Source of the DNA: CAVQMC01 sp963713505
Lineage (GTDB): Bacteria; Bacteroidota; Ignavibacteria; Ignavibacteriales; Ignavibacteriaceae
DNA length: 64,000 nt
Assembly (NCBI GenBank): GCA_963713505.1
Contig: CAVQMC010000002.1
Coordinates: forward strand, 124,001 to 188,000
Direction: 5' to 3'
Each line of letters opens with the position of its first letter. Position 1 is the stretch's first letter. Of this stretch, positions 25,865 to 36,210 are shown one piece after another. A program made the position numbers and the translations under genes. The notes under the pieces are model-generated. The model searched no databases. It was not told the origin of the DNA and saw nothing but the letters and a program-made list of their open reading frames with translations.

Positions 25865-26578
25865 ATGAGTATAGAAGTTTGGGCTGCCTTAGCAGTTGGT
25901 TTTTTCGGAAGTTTTCACTGCATCGGGATGTGCGGACCAATTGCATTAGCTTTACCAATTCCCCGTACTTCAAATATTAAATTCTTTTTAGGTAGAATTT
26001 TATACAACCTCGGCAGAGTTATTTCATATTCTATTATGGGAGGAATTTTCGGCTTACTTGGAAAGAGCTTAATGTTGTGGGGATTCCAGCAAAGTTTATC
26101 AATTTTATTAGGTGTTTTCATTTTAATTGCTGTCCTTATTCCTGTTAAATATCGGAATTACTTGCTGGGAGTTCCTATAATTCAAAAAATTATTAATCCA
26201 TTCAAAATCAAAATTGGAAAATTATTCAAGAAAACATCTTTGAGTTCACTTCTATCAATTGGAATTTTAAATGGATTTTTGCCATGCGGATTTGTTTATG
26301 TTGCTCTTGCCGGAGCAATTGCCTCAGGCAGTATTATTTCCGGAATGCTGATTATGATGTTTTTCGGTTTCGGAACAATTCCAACAATGTTTGCTGCTTC
26401 TGTATTCGGTAAATTTGTTACTTTAAATTTTAGGCAAAAACTTTCCAGACTCACTCCTGTTTTTGCAGTTCTGCTTGCAGTAATTTTTATTTTAAGAGGA
26501 TTGAACCTTGGAATCCCTTATTTAAGTCCAACTATGTCGCACCACAAACAAATGCAGCATATGAGTCAGCCAGATTAA
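25865..26578 (+). CDS. DsbD_2/TauE-like membrane protein of the cbb3 cluster
   Basis: A 237-residue protein with about six membrane helices. It has the paired motifs FGSFHCIGMCGPIALALP near the start and LLSIGILNGFLPCGFVYVALAGA in the second half, with Cys residues that could bind copper. The His-rich tail (HHKQMQHM) may bind metal too. This family (PF13386-like, often named sulfite exporter TauE/SafE) is common in cbb3 clusters and is thought to help copper delivery or cytochrome maturation. The name implies sulfite export, for which there is no evidence here. Confidence 0.85.
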   Translation: MSIEVWAALAVGFFGSFHCIGMCGPIALALPIPRTSNIKFFLGRILYNLGRVISYSIMGGIFGLLGKSLMLWGFQQSLSILLGVFILIAVLIPVKYRNYLLGVPIIQKIINPFKIKIGKLFKKTSLSSLLSIGILNGFLPCGFVYVALAGAIASGSIISGMLIMMFFGFGTIPTMFAASVFGKFVTLNFRQKLSRLTPVFAVLLAVIFILRGLNLGIPYLSPTMSHHKQMQHMSQPD

Positions 26579-26697
26579 TTCTAATTTAATTATTTAGTAT
26601 TTCTTTTCTATATTCTTCCTTATTCATTTCTAAATACTTCTGTAATTAATATATTTGTTATACAAATTTATCTTTCTATAAAATTTTTATTATAAAT

Positions 26698-27159
26698 ATG
26701 ATTTATCAAATCTGGAAACTGCTGCATATAATTGCCGTGATTGTTTTTTTTGGAAATATAACCATAAGCAGATTCAAAAAAAATAATGCTGAAAAATCTA
26801 AGGATAAAATAAAATTAAGCGATACTTTTAAAAACATTTTAAATTTTGATCGAATCCTCACAATGCCTTCTGCAACCGGAGTTGTAATCTTTGGATTGGG
26901 AACAGCAATGCAGGGTAACTATTCCTTAATTGAAACCTCATGGATTTTTTGGTCGATAATTTTATTAATAATTTCTGCTTATGCTTTTATGTCAAAAATA
27001 ATCCCCATTCAAAGACAAATAATAAAGACATTAAATGCAGATAATTTTTCCTGGGATGATTATAATTCTTTATCTAAAAAATGGAATTTGTGGGACTCGA
27101 TCGCAATTATAACTCCTTATCTTGCTGTTGTTTTAATGGTTTTAAAAAGTGCAATTTGA
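26698..27159 (+). CDS. DUF2269-like integral membrane protein, copy 2
   Basis: A 153-residue four-helix protein, clearly paralogous to 17402-17866 (MxxxIxKLxHxxAVIVFFGNIT, FDRILTMPSATGVVIFGLGTAMQG, IETSWIFWSIILL, ITPYLAVVLMVLK). The middle region is more charged than in copy 1. Function is unknown. It lies downstream of the cbb3 genes and 15 bases before the penicillin-acylase gene, so it may be cotranscribed with the latter. Confidence 0.75.
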   Translation: MIYQIWKLLHIIAVIVFFGNITISRFKKNNAEKSKDKIKLSDTFKNILNFDRILTMPSATGVVIFGLGTAMQGNYSLIETSWIFWSIILLIISAYAFMSKIIPIQRQIIKTLNADNFSWDDYNSLSKKWNLWDSIAIITPYLAVVLMVLKSAI

Positions 27160-27174
27160 AAAAGATAAATAAAA

Positions 27175-29628
27175 ATGAAACCGTGGCTTAAAATATTAAT
27201 TGGAATTGTTGTTACCTTTATCGTTGTGTTTCTTATCGGCGGATTCATTTTTTACAATATGCTCATTTCTTCATTACCTGAATATTCAGGTGAAACCGAA
27301 TCAGCAAAGATCCAGAATGATATTAATATTTATACAGATAGTATGGCCGTTCCTTATATAATTACGAAAAATTATGAGGATGCCGTTTTTGCTCTAGGAT
27401 ATTTGCATGCAGAAGAAAGATTATTCCAGATGGATCTTGCCAGAAGAGCAGGAGAAGGGAGGTTGAGTGAAATATTCGGTTCCAAAACCTTACCTTTTGA
27501 TGAAATGTTTAGAACTGTTGGAATAAAAAAGTTTGCCGATGAAAATTATTCAAAAATGAGTTCCATAACTAAAAAATTATTAATAGCATATTCAAACGGA
27601 GTTAATTTTTATATTAGAAATAACAAGGGACATCTTCCGATTGAATTTGATGTTTTAAGTTATGATCCCGAATATTGGAAGCCGGAAGACTGCCTGGTTG
27701 TTATTAGAATGATGGCATGGGAATTAAATATTAGCTGGTGGACGGATTTCGGTTTCACGGACCTGGTTCAAAAATACGGAATTGATAAAGTTCAGGAAAT
27801 TATGCCTGACTATCCGGATGATGCTCCATTTATTATACCCGAAGAAATAAAAAAATACAAAAAAGTAAAATCATCATTTGTAAAAACCGATAAAGAGTTT
27901 AGAGAATTTATGGGAATTCAGGGCACTCATATCGGTTCAAATAATTGGGTAATAAACGGGAAATTATCAGCAACTGGAAAACCAATAATTGCAAATGATC
28001 CGCATCTTTCTTTTAGTGCTCCGGGTAAATGGTATGCTGCAGTTATTAAAACAAATAATTTCCAAGTAGCCGGAGTAACACTGCCGGGCGTTCCGGGAAT
28101 TGTAATCGGCGAAAATAAAAATATTTCCTGGGTTCTTACAAATATAATGGAAGATGATTGCGATTTTTATTTTGAGAAGTTCGATTCAACCGGAACTAAA
28201 TATTTGGTAAATGATAAATGGTATCCTATAAAAAGTTATAAAGATACAATTAAAGTAAAAGATTCCACCGATGCAGTAATAGAAATTAATTCAACTTACC
28301 GCGGACCGATTATCTCTGATATTCATCCTTATAATTTTGTCTATAATGATAAAAACCTTAAAACTCAACCAATCAGTATGCGATGGCTGGGAAATGATTT
28401 CAGCGATGAAACTCTTGCTTATTACAAAATTAACTCCGCAAAAAATTGGCAGGAATTTAAAGAAGGAGTTCGTCTCTACAGCGTACCCGGGCAAAATTTT
28501 GTTTATGCCGATAAAGAGGGTAATATTGGATATTTATTCGGTGCTAGACTTCCTATTCGAGAAAACAATAACACAACTTTTATTTTTGACGGAACGACTA
28601 ATAAAAATGATTGGAAAGGATTTGTTCCTGAAAATCAGCTGCCGAGTTTATTTAATCCTGCTCAAAATTTTATTGCAACGGCAAATAATAAAACAGAAAA
28701 GAATTTCAAATATCATATTTCTAATTTATGGGAACCTTCATCCAGAATTGAAAGAATTGAGGAACTTTTAACTTCCAAACCAAAACTATCTGTAAAAGAT
28801 TATAAAAAATTTCAATTGGATTTTATTTCTCCTTATGCAAAAGAATTGACTGCTTATTTAATTAATGCATTTAAAAATGTTAAAGTAACTGATAAAAATC
28901 TAAAACTTGCATTGGAATTATTTAAGGATTGGAATTATGAAATGGATCAATACAGTCAGGTTCCGGCAATATATGCTGTTTTCCTGAATCATCTTTTAAT
29001 AAATACTTATATGGATGAAATGGGTGAAGACCTTTATAATGAATTTGTCTTTGTGCAGAATGTCCCCTATAGAAGTATAATGAAATTGATGAAAAATCCG
29101 GAATCAAGCTGGTTCGATGATATTAAAACTCCACAAATTGAAACAAGAGACGATATAATTAGGAAATCACTTTCCGATGCTTTAACAGAATTAGAAGGCA
29201 AGTTCGGAAAAGATCTAAAAGAATGGCAATGGGGAAAACTGCATAAAGTTATTTTCAAACATACATTCAGCGGTTTTTCTTCTTTAGTTGACAACTATAT
29301 TGATATTGGGCCTTATAGTATCGGAGGAGACGGCACAACAATTTTTAATACGGAATATTCTTTTACAATAAATAATGATAAGTTTCCGGCTTTCAATCAT
29401 AAAAAATTTGAAAATATACTTGGCCCTTCAATGAGATTTATTTATGATTTTTCCAAACCGGATGAATTCAATTTAATTTTAACAACAGGACAATCCGGAA
29501 ATGTTTTGAGCGATCATTACAGAGATATGACAAAAATGTGGTTAGACGGGTATTATTTAAATATTAAAACCGATGATAAATCTATAAAAAATTCAAAGAA
29601 CAAAGTATTTAAAATCATCAGGCAGTAA
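27175..29628 (+). CDS. Penicillin amidase (S45) family hydrolase
   Basis: An 817-residue protein. A single N-terminal membrane helix (LKILIGIVVTFIVVFLIGGFIFYNML) probably directs export or anchoring. The alpha-chain region contains YLHAEERLFQMDLARRAGEGRLSE. The self-processing Ser is at about residue 255 in HIGSNNWVING, with Asn and His partners further on, such as ANDPHLS. The C-terminal half carries PGQNFVYADKEGNIGY and other S45 blocks. These N-terminal-nucleophile enzymes hydrolyse amide bonds such as penicillins, acyl-homoserine lactones or other acyl amides; the substrate cannot be told from sequence. The frame is intact. Confidence 0.92.
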   Translation: MKPWLKILIGIVVTFIVVFLIGGFIFYNMLISSLPEYSGETESAKIQNDINIYTDSMAVPYIITKNYEDAVFALGYLHAEERLFQMDLARRAGEGRLSEIFGSKTLPFDEMFRTVGIKKFADENYSKMSSITKKLLIAYSNGVNFYIRNNKGHLPIEFDVLSYDPEYWKPEDCLVVIRMMAWELNISWWTDFGFTDLVQKYGIDKVQEIMPDYPDDAPFIIPEEIKKYKKVKSSFVKTDKEFREFMGIQGTHIGSNNWVINGKLSATGKPIIANDPHLSFSAPGKWYAAVIKTNNFQVAGVTLPGVPGIVIGENKNISWVLTNIMEDDCDFYFEKFDSTGTKYLVNDKWYPIKSYKDTIKVKDSTDAVIEINSTYRGPIISDIHPYNFVYNDKNLKTQPISMRWLGNDFSDETLAYYKINSAKNWQEFKEGVRLYSVPGQNFVYADKEGNIGYLFGARLPIRENNNTTFIFDGTTNKNDWKGFVPENQLPSLFNPAQNFIATANNKTEKNFKYHISNLWEPSSRIERIEELLTSKPKLSVKDYKKFQLDFISPYAKELTAYLINAFKNVKVTDKNLKLALELFKDWNYEMDQYSQVPAIYAVFLNHLLINTYMDEMGEDLYNEFVFVQNVPYRSIMKLMKNPESSWFDDIKTPQIETRDDIIRKSLSDALTELEGKFGKDLKEWQWGKLHKVIFKHTFSGFSSLVDNYIDIGPYSIGGDGTTIFNTEYSFTINNDKFPAFNHKKFENILGPSMRFIYDFSKPDEFNLILTTGQSGNVLSDHYRDMTKMWLDGYYLNIKTDDKSIKNSKNKVFKIIRQ

Positions 29629-29735
29629 TCTTAATTTCCATCATAATAATTACCATTTCGATTTATTCAAAAACTATGTAGTTTTAATTATATTAATAGT
29701 AAATTTACACGATTAATAAATAATTAGATTTAAGA

Positions 29736-30701
29736 ATGAAAGTAATTGAACATCTAGAGAAAGCAAAGGATCCATTAATAAGTTTTGAATTAATTCCGCC
29801 TACAAGGGGCGGAGATATTAAAAGTCTGCTTCAGGTAATTGAAGATATTTTAAAATACCGTCCGCCTTTTATTGATATAACAAGTCATTCCGCGGAAGTT
29901 ATTTACGAGGAAACTTCTGCCGGAATAAAGAAAAAAGTAAAAAGAAAAAGACCGGGTACTTTAGGTATTTGCGCATTAATTCAAAACAAATATAACATAG
30001 ATGCCGTACCTCATATTTTAACAAAAGGATTTACCAGAGAAGAAACAGAAGACTTCTTAATAGAATTAAATTATTTGGGAATTGAAAATGTTTTAGCAAT
30101 AAGAGGTGACGACAGCGGTTATAAAAAACCTATTCCGTTAGGCAGAAGTGTTAATAATTATGCTGCTGATCTGGTAAAACAAATCGTTGGTATGAATAGC
30201 GGAAAATATTTGGAAGACAGTCTGCTTGATGCAAAGCCGACTAATTTTTGTGTCGGAGTCGGCGGATATCCTGAAAAACATTTTGAAGCTCCCAATCTTT
30301 CCATTGATATAAAAAATGTAAAAGCTAAAGTTGATGCCGGTGCGGATTATATAGTAACACAAATGTTCTTTAATAATAAAGTTTATTTTGATTTTGTTGA
30401 AAAATGCCGTGAAGCCGGAATAAAGGTTCCAATAATTCCAGGATTAAAAATATTAACATTAAAATCGCATTTAGTAAATATTCCTAAGAATTTTTACATT
30501 AATATTCCCGATGAATTAGCTGAGGAGGTTTATGAAGCAAAACCTGAACATGTTATGGATATTGGTGTGGAATGGGCTGCTAAACAAGTTGAAGAGTTAT
30601 TAAATAAAAATGTTCCCAGTGTTCATTTTTATATTTTACAAAATTCAACTCCGGTTAAAAAATTAATGGACAGATTAAAATTATTTAAGCAAATAGCTTA
30701 A
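29736..30701 (+). CDS. metF: 5,10-methylenetetrahydrofolate reductase
   Basis: A 321-residue TIM-barrel flavoprotein. It starts with SFELIPPTRGGD (the FE.PPR motif in variant form), then DITSHSAE, LGIENVLAIRGDD, the block FCVGVGGYPEKHFEAPN, and GADYIVTQMFFNN. MetF reduces methylene-THF to methyl-THF for methionine synthesis. Length and motifs are normal. The gene stands in a ~100-base spacer from the acylase and 20 bases before a Gfo/Idh gene, so it may head a small operon. Confidence 0.93.
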   Translation: MKVIEHLEKAKDPLISFELIPPTRGGDIKSLLQVIEDILKYRPPFIDITSHSAEVIYEETSAGIKKKVKRKRPGTLGICALIQNKYNIDAVPHILTKGFTREETEDFLIELNYLGIENVLAIRGDDSGYKKPIPLGRSVNNYAADLVKQIVGMNSGKYLEDSLLDAKPTNFCVGVGGYPEKHFEAPNLSIDIKNVKAKVDAGADYIVTQMFFNNKVYFDFVEKCREAGIKVPIIPGLKILTLKSHLVNIPKNFYINIPDELAEEVYEAKPEHVMDIGVEWAAKQVEELLNKNVPSVHFYILQNSTPVKKLMDRLKLFKQIA

Positions 30702-30721
30702 TATATTTTAAAAATATTTAT

Positions 30722-31725
30722 ATGAGTCAAAATACATCTACCAAAATAAAAAAAATTAAATGGGGAATTGCCGGCTGCGGCTGGTTTGCGGAACACACTT
30801 TTATACCTGCCTTAATCCAATTAAGAAAAAGCAGTTTGGTTTCTTTATATAGTAAAACCAATTCCAGAGCTAAAGCTGTCGCTGATAAATTCGGAGCATC
30901 AAAATATTTTTCTGATTATGATGATTTTTTAAGATCTGATATAAATGCTGTTTATATAGCAAGTTCAAATGTGGATCATTACGAACAAGTTATTAAAGCT
31001 GCAAAAGCTAAAAAACATATTTTATGTGAAAAACCTTTATCGATTACATCGGCTCAAGCTGAAGAAATGGTTAAAACATGTTTGGATAACGATGTAATGC
31101 TCGCCGTTAATTATTTATATAGAACTCATCCGCTTATCAAAAAAGCTAAAGAATTAATTGACGGACAAATTCTTGGAAAATTGGTTTCAATAAATATGAG
31201 TTTTAATTCTGATTTTCCGCCCGGAAGCAACTTTAGATTTAAAAAGAATTAAGCGGCGGCGGAGTTTTAAGAGATCTTGGAACTCATATGATCGATCTGT
31301 TAAGATTATTCGGCGGAGAAATAGATTATATTGATGGAGTTATGGATAATATAATTTATAAAAGTGAAGTAGAGGATTTTGCTTCTGCAATTGTAAGATT
31401 TAATAACGGCGGTTACGGTTATTTTAAAGTGTCCGGAAATAATAGAAAAGCTTTTAATAGAATTGAAATATTAGGGCACAAAGGCGCGGTAAGTATTGAT
31501 AACTTAGTCGGTGTGAAAAATGTTCCTGCCAAATTGACAATTATGCTCGAAGGCGAAGCAAAAAAAGCATTTCGAAAAAGATCAAACAGAATGCTGCGGT
31601 ATTTAAAAGCCGTTCAAAATTCTTTCTTAAAAAATGAAACACCGCCTGCTACCGGTTATGACGGATTGATCAATATTAAATTAATGGAAGAACTGGAAAG
31701 GAAATGTCAATCAAGAAAAGATTAG
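30722..31725 (+). CDS. Gfo/Idh/MocA-family oxidoreductase, one frameshift
   Basis: The first frame (30722-31252) has the NAD-binding start WGIAGCGWFAEHTFIPAL, AVYIASSNVDHYEQVIKA and the HILCEKPLS motif. It stops in FRFKKN. A one-base loss in the A-run at 31241-31245 explains this: with six A residues the frame continues ELSGGGVLRDLGTHMIDLLRLFGG to 31725, giving about 334 residues. GGVLRDLGTHMID is the conserved second-domain motif with the catalytic His. The substrate (a sugar or inositol) is unknown. It overlaps the aldolase gene by 22 bases. Confidence 0.88.
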
Positions 31726-32360
31726 TCGAAATTTGTCATCTGGTTTATTCAAAGGGGTTTGTTGCTGCACAAGATGGAAACCTTTCTGTAAAAATTAATG
31801 ATCATCGTTTTCTAATTACAAGATCAGGAATTTGTAAAGGCGAAGTAACAGAAGAGGATATTTTAGAAATTGATAATAACGGAAATGTGATCGAGGGAAA
31901 GGGCAAAGTATCCACGGAATATAAAATACATTTGTTTGCTTATAAAAATAGAAAAGAAATTAATTCCGTAGTTCACTGTCATCCATCTTTTGCAACAGCT
32001 TTTTCTGTTTCCGGACAAACTTTGACTGATAATGTTTTTCCTGAAGTAATATTAACAATTGGAAAAGTTCCGCTTTGCGATTATGGAACTCCTTCTACAG
32101 AAGAATTACCGAATTCTCTTAAACCATACATTGAACATGCATGGGCTTTTTTATTGAAAAATCATGGCGCTGTAACTATAGGAAAGACTTTAGACGATGC
32201 TTTCTTTAAAATGGATAAATTGGAACATACTGCAAAAACATTATTTATTTCTAAACTGCTGGGTAAAGTCGATCGAATTCCAAAAGATAAAGTTATGGAA
32301 CTTATTAAAATTTCTAAAGATACTTACGGAATTCAGCAGGACGAACGAAATATCTTTTAA
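31704..32360 (+). CDS. Class II aldolase/adducin family protein
   Basis: A 218-residue protein with the class II aldolase fold. QDGNLSVKI, ITRSGICKGEV, and the zinc-binding VVHCHPSFATAF (two His) are followed by KNHGAVTIG with a third His. Related enzymes are L-fuculose-1-phosphate, L-ribulose-5-phosphate 4-epimerase and methylthioribulose-phosphate dehydratase; the sequence does not separate these. It may act with the overlapping Gfo/Idh gene in sugar turnover. Confidence 0.85.
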   Translation: MSIKKRLVEICHLVYSKGFVAAQDGNLSVKINDHRFLITRSGICKGEVTEEDILEIDNNGNVIEGKGKVSTEYKIHLFAYKNRKEINSVVHCHPSFATAFSVSGQTLTDNVFPEVILTIGKVPLCDYGTPSTEELPNSLKPYIEHAWAFLLKNHGAVTIGKTLDDAFFKMDKLEHTAKTLFISKLLGKVDRIPKDKVMELIKISKDTYGIQQDERNIF

Positions 32361-32380
32361 CTAAATATAAAATTCAATTT

Positions 32381-33383
32381 ATGCCAGATAAAAAATTAAA
32401 AGTCGCTTTGCTTTTGGGAGGAACCTCACCCGAACGTGAAGTTTCGAAATCTTCTGCAAAGTCTATTCTGCAGGCATTAAATAATTTAAAATATGAAACG
32501 GTTTTAATAGATCCGGCTTACGGTAAAAACCAGCCAAAAAATGCAGATGACTTTTTTGCAAAAAAAGATTATTCTGAATTATCAAATAAAAATTATATTG
32601 ATGCGGTTAGCCTTCCTGTATTTGATGATGTGGACATCGTTTTTTTAGGACTTCATGGAAAATGGGGAGAAGACGGAACAATTCAATCATTGTTAGAACT
32701 ACGCGGAATTAAATATACAGGTTCAAAAATATTATCAAGCGCTGTTTCCATGGATAAAGAATTATCCAAAGTATTATTTCAAAAAAATAATGTAAACACT
32801 CCTAAATGGATAACAGTTAAAAAAAATAATTTTGATTTAAAAGAAATCGCAAATAAAATTAAAAATGAAATTGGGTATCCTTGTGTTATCAAACCAAATG
32901 ATGAAGGCTCTACCGTCGGATTAACAATTTGTTCCGAAGAATCTTTTGTAGAAGATGCAATTAAACTTGCACATAATTATTCCTCAAAAGCTTTAATTGA
33001 AGAATATATTCCGGGGAGAGAATTGACCGTTGGAATTATAGAAAACAGATCCTTAAATGTTTTGGAAATAAAACCTAAACATGGTTATTATGATTATGAA
33101 TGTAAATATGAGCCGGGAATGAGCGAATATGAAGTTCCGGCAAAGATTCCTCAAAATGTTTTTAAAAGAAATTCAAGAGCAGGGGTTAAGAGCGTTTAAT
33201 TCTTTAGGCTGCAGTGCTTATGCTAGAGTGGATTTTAGGATGAATGAAAAAAACGAATTTTACTGTCTTGAAGTTAATACATTACCTGGAATGACATCTA
33301 CTAGTTTAGTTCCTAAAATGGCAAAAGCGGAAGGAATTTCTTTCGAGGAATTAATTGATAAAATTATAAAATTAAGTTTGTAA
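32381..33383 (+). CDS. ddl: D-alanine--D-alanine ligase, one frameshift
   Basis: An ATP-grasp ligase that joins two D-Ala for peptidoglycan. Visible blocks are LLGGTSPEREVSKSSAK, FLGLHGKWGEDGTIQ, GYPCVIKPNDEGSTVG, EEYIPGRELTVGI and, in the second frame, YARVDFRMNEKNEFYCLEVNTLPGMT. The frame breaks at the A-run 33164-33167; one more A gives FKKEIQEQGLRAFNSLGC and a protein of about 334 residues, the normal length. The break is therefore probably a homopolymer error in an essential gene. Confidence 0.9.
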
Positions 33384-33392
33384 GTTTTTTAA

Positions 33393-33677
33393 ATGAAAAA
33401 TAAAAAATTTAAACTTTATCTTTTTGCGGTTGTATTTATAATCGGATTATTGTATTTATTATTTAATGAACAAGGTTTGATTAAATATCTTCAGCTGAAA
33501 AGTGAAATAAACTCTTTAAATGAAAAGATTGCGAAAGTAGATACCTTAAATAAAAACCTTTCACAAGAAATAGATTCATTGAGAAATAAAGTTCCTGCAA
33601 AAATTGAAAAAGTTGCCAGGGAAAAATATGATATGATACGCAAAGGGGAGAAAAGTATAGAAGTAATAGAAAAATAA
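33393..33677 (+). CDS. FtsB/DivIC-like septum formation initiator
   Basis: A 94-residue bitopic protein: a short cytoplasmic basic tail, one membrane helix (LYLFAVVFIIGLLYLLF), a coiled coil (KSEINSLNEKIAKVDTLNKNLSQEIDSLRN), and the ending KIEKVAREKYDMIRKGE, which is the conserved FtsB/DivIC terminus. Such proteins link the divisome parts FtsL, FtsQ and FtsW. It is 9 bases after ddl, consistent with a cell-wall/division grouping. Confidence 0.88.
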   Translation: MKNKKFKLYLFAVVFIIGLLYLLFNEQGLIKYLQLKSEINSLNEKIAKVDTLNKNLSQEIDSLRNKVPAKIEKVAREKYDMIRKGEKSIEVIEK

Positions 33678-33682
33678 TATTT

Positions 33683-34977
33683 ATGTCTAAGATTAAATTA
33701 CCGCAAGTTCCGCTTGCAGAAAGAATTCGACCAAAATCATTAGAAGAATTTCAAGGGCAGAAATCATTACTTGGTCCCGGTAAACCAATTAGATTAATGA
33801 TTGAAAATGATACTTTAAGTTCTTTTATCCTTTGGGGTCCTCCGGGAACAGGAAAAACTACTATTGCAAAAATAATAGCTTCGCAAACCAATTCAGATTT
33901 TCATCAAATTAATGCAGTTTCTTCCGGTGTAAAAGATATTCGTTCAATAATTCAAATTGCTTCCAATAATCAGCAGCTTAAACAGAAGAACAATTTTATT
34001 TATAGATGAAATTCACAGATTTAATAAAGCACAGCAGGATGCATTGTTAAACTCGGTTGAATCCGGATTAATTATATTAATTGGTGCAACAACTGAAAAT
34101 CCATCTTTCGAAGTAATTCCGGCGTTAAGATCCAGAGTTAGAATTTTTGTTTTAGATGAATTGTCCAAAGATGATTTGAATGCAATTATAGATATGGCTG
34201 CAGATAAAGATGAGTTTATTTCAAAATTAAATTTAGAATCTATTGACAGAGATTTTTTAATGTATTTATCCGGCGGAGATGCAAGAACTTTATTAAATAT
34301 TTTGGAAGCAAGTATAACTCAGGAAATAAATTCTGATCCGATAAAAATAAATAAAGAAGTTTTAGAAAATGTAGTTCAAAAGAAAAATATAGTGTATGAT
34401 AAAGCAGGAGAAGAACATTATAATGTTATTTCAGCATTTATAAAAAGTGTAAGAGGAAGCGATCCGGATGCTGCTTTATATTGGTTAGCTAGAATGCTGG
34501 AAGGCGGAGAAGATCCGTTATTTATTGCAAGAAGATTGGTTATTTTAGCTTCGGAAGATATTGGAAATGCCTCTCCAAATGGTTTGGTTTTGGCTGAAGC
34601 AGCCTTTGGAGCTGTTGATAAAATTGGAATGCCGGAGGCCAGAATTATTCTTGCTCAATGTACAACTTATCTTGCATCATCACCCAAAAGCAATGCATCT
34701 TATCTTGGAATTTCAAATGCGTATTTCTATAGTAAATAAGAATCCTCTTTATCCGGTACCAATTCATTTAAGGAATGCTCCGACAAAATTGATGAAGGAT
34801 ATTGGCTATGGTAAAGAATATAAATATCCTCATGATTTTAATAATCATTTTATAGAAGAAAATTATTTACCTGAAGAAATAAAAAACAAGCAATTTTATT
34901 TCCCTACCGAAAATGGTCAAGAGAAAAGATTGAAAGACTGGTTAAGTTTTTTGTGGAAGGGAAAGAAGAAATACTAA
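33683..34977 (+). CDS. rarA: Replication-associated recombination protein RarA (MgsA), two frameshifts
   Basis: An AAA+ ATPase of the RarA/WRNIP1 family. The first frame has PLAERIRPKSLEEFQGQ and the P-loop WGPPGTGKTT. The second has TILFIDEIHRFNKAQQDALL (Walker B) and ATTENPSFEVIPALRSR (sensor 1). The third has HLRNAPTKLMKDIGYGKEYKYPHD, the typical C-terminal block. Breaks lie at about 33981-33990 (one base short in an A/G run) and about 34720-34726 (one extra base). The corrected product is about 430 residues. RarA acts at stalled forks. Confidence 0.88.
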
Positions 34978-34985
34978 ATTCATTT

Positions 34986-36107
34986 TCATAAAAGAGCAAA
35001 CATTTTTCCTGGCAGCTGTTTTACTAATCCTTTAAATTCCAATGATAAAAGATGAACTAAACAATCGGATGTTGAAAGATTTACCAGTTTTGCAATCTTA
35101 TCAATTTGAATAGGTTCGCTATTTAATTTAGTTATAATTTTTTCTTCGAATAAAGTAAGCTCGGTTTGATGTTTGGGAATATTCTTGCCTAAAATTGGTT
35201 TAAGTTTTAAATCTAATTCTGTTAAAATATCTTCTACATCAACTATTAATTTTGCTTCCCCTTTTTTGATTAATGTATTTGTTCCTTCGGATTGTTTTAC
35301 TCCGACGTTCCCAGGAACAGCAAAAACTTCTCTATTCTGGTCTAAGGCAAATCTTGCTGTTTGCATTGCTCCGCCTTTAACTCCGGTTTCAATTACAATT
35401 GTTCCTAATGTTAATCCGGATATAATTCTGTTTCTTCTTGGAAAGTTTTGTGCATCTGGCTGGGTTCCAAGTTCAAATTCCGAAATTACAGCTCCGTTTT
35501 CTTTAATTGCATTAAAAAGCTTTTTATTTTCGGGGGGATAAATAACATCCAAGCCGGAACCAATAATTGCAATAGTTCTATTGTTTTTACTTAAGGAAGT
35601 TCTGTGCGCAATTGAATCAATCCCTCTGGCGAGTCCGCTGATAATTGTAATTTTCTGATCGGACAAATCCGAAACAATTCTTTCAGTTTGAAGCTTGCCG
35701 TAATTAGTTGGTTGTCTCGTTCCGACAACTGAAACAGAAAAATCATCTCTTTCTGAAAAATCACCTAACATATAAAATAATAATGGGGGATCATAAATCT
35801 TTTTAAGAATTTTTGGATATTCTTTATCCCAAACGCTTACGACTTTGCCGTTAAGTTTATTCAGGGCTTCAAGTTCTTCTTCAGTTTTATTTCTAATAAT
35901 TTCTTCATTATTGGAAATATTTACAATTCTTTGTGCAAGATTTTTATAAATTCCGGGAACTTGAAGAAGTGTTTGATAATCAGCATTAAGGATATTGGAA
36001 ATGGTTTTAAATTTTGAAAGCAGAATACGAATTTTCCCGGGTCCGATTCCATCAACTGATAGAAGTAACTTTAATTCGGTTAATTGTTTAAAATTTAATT
36101 TTGTCAA
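34986..36107 (-). CDS. dprA: DNA processing protein DprA/Smf
   Basis: A 373-residue intact frame. An N-terminal helical part with a helix-hairpin-helix-like segment (LLSVDGIGPGKIRILLSKF) is followed by the Rossmann-like DprA core: SVVGTRQPTNYGK, IISGLARGIDSIAHR, IAIIGSGLDVIYPPENKKLF, FPRRNRIISGLTLGTIVIETG. A C-terminal winged-helix follows. DprA loads RecA on incoming single-stranded DNA in natural transformation. It is convergent with rarA (8 bases between stops). Confidence 0.93.
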   Translation of the reverse strand: MTKLNFKQLTELKLLLSVDGIGPGKIRILLSKFKTISNILNADYQTLLQVPGIYKNLAQRIVNISNNEEIIRNKTEEELEALNKLNGKVVSVWDKEYPKILKKIYDPPLLFYMLGDFSERDDFSVSVVGTRQPTNYGKLQTERIVSDLSDQKITIISGLARGIDSIAHRTSLSKNNRTIAIIGSGLDVIYPPENKKLFNAIKENGAVISEFELGTQPDAQNFPRRNRIISGLTLGTIVIETGVKGGAMQTARFALDQNREVFAVPGNVGVKQSEGTNTLIKKGEAKLIVDVEDILTELDLKLKPILGKNIPKHQTELTLFEEKIITKLNSEPIQIDKIAKLVNLSTSDCLVHLLSLEFKGLVKQLPGKMFALL

Positions 36108-36210
36108 AACAGAATGGTTTGATTATAGAAATAAATTAAAGCGAAATCTTTAATTTTAAAAAGGTGCTATATAGAATGAATATAACACCCCCGCCATTAA
36201 TAAATTTTAT

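Noticed and set aside
25865..26578. Sulfite exporter function suggested by the TauE/SafE-like name
   Set aside because: Position within the cbb3 cluster and the CxxxC motifs point to the DsbD_2-like group; no sulfur genes are nearby.
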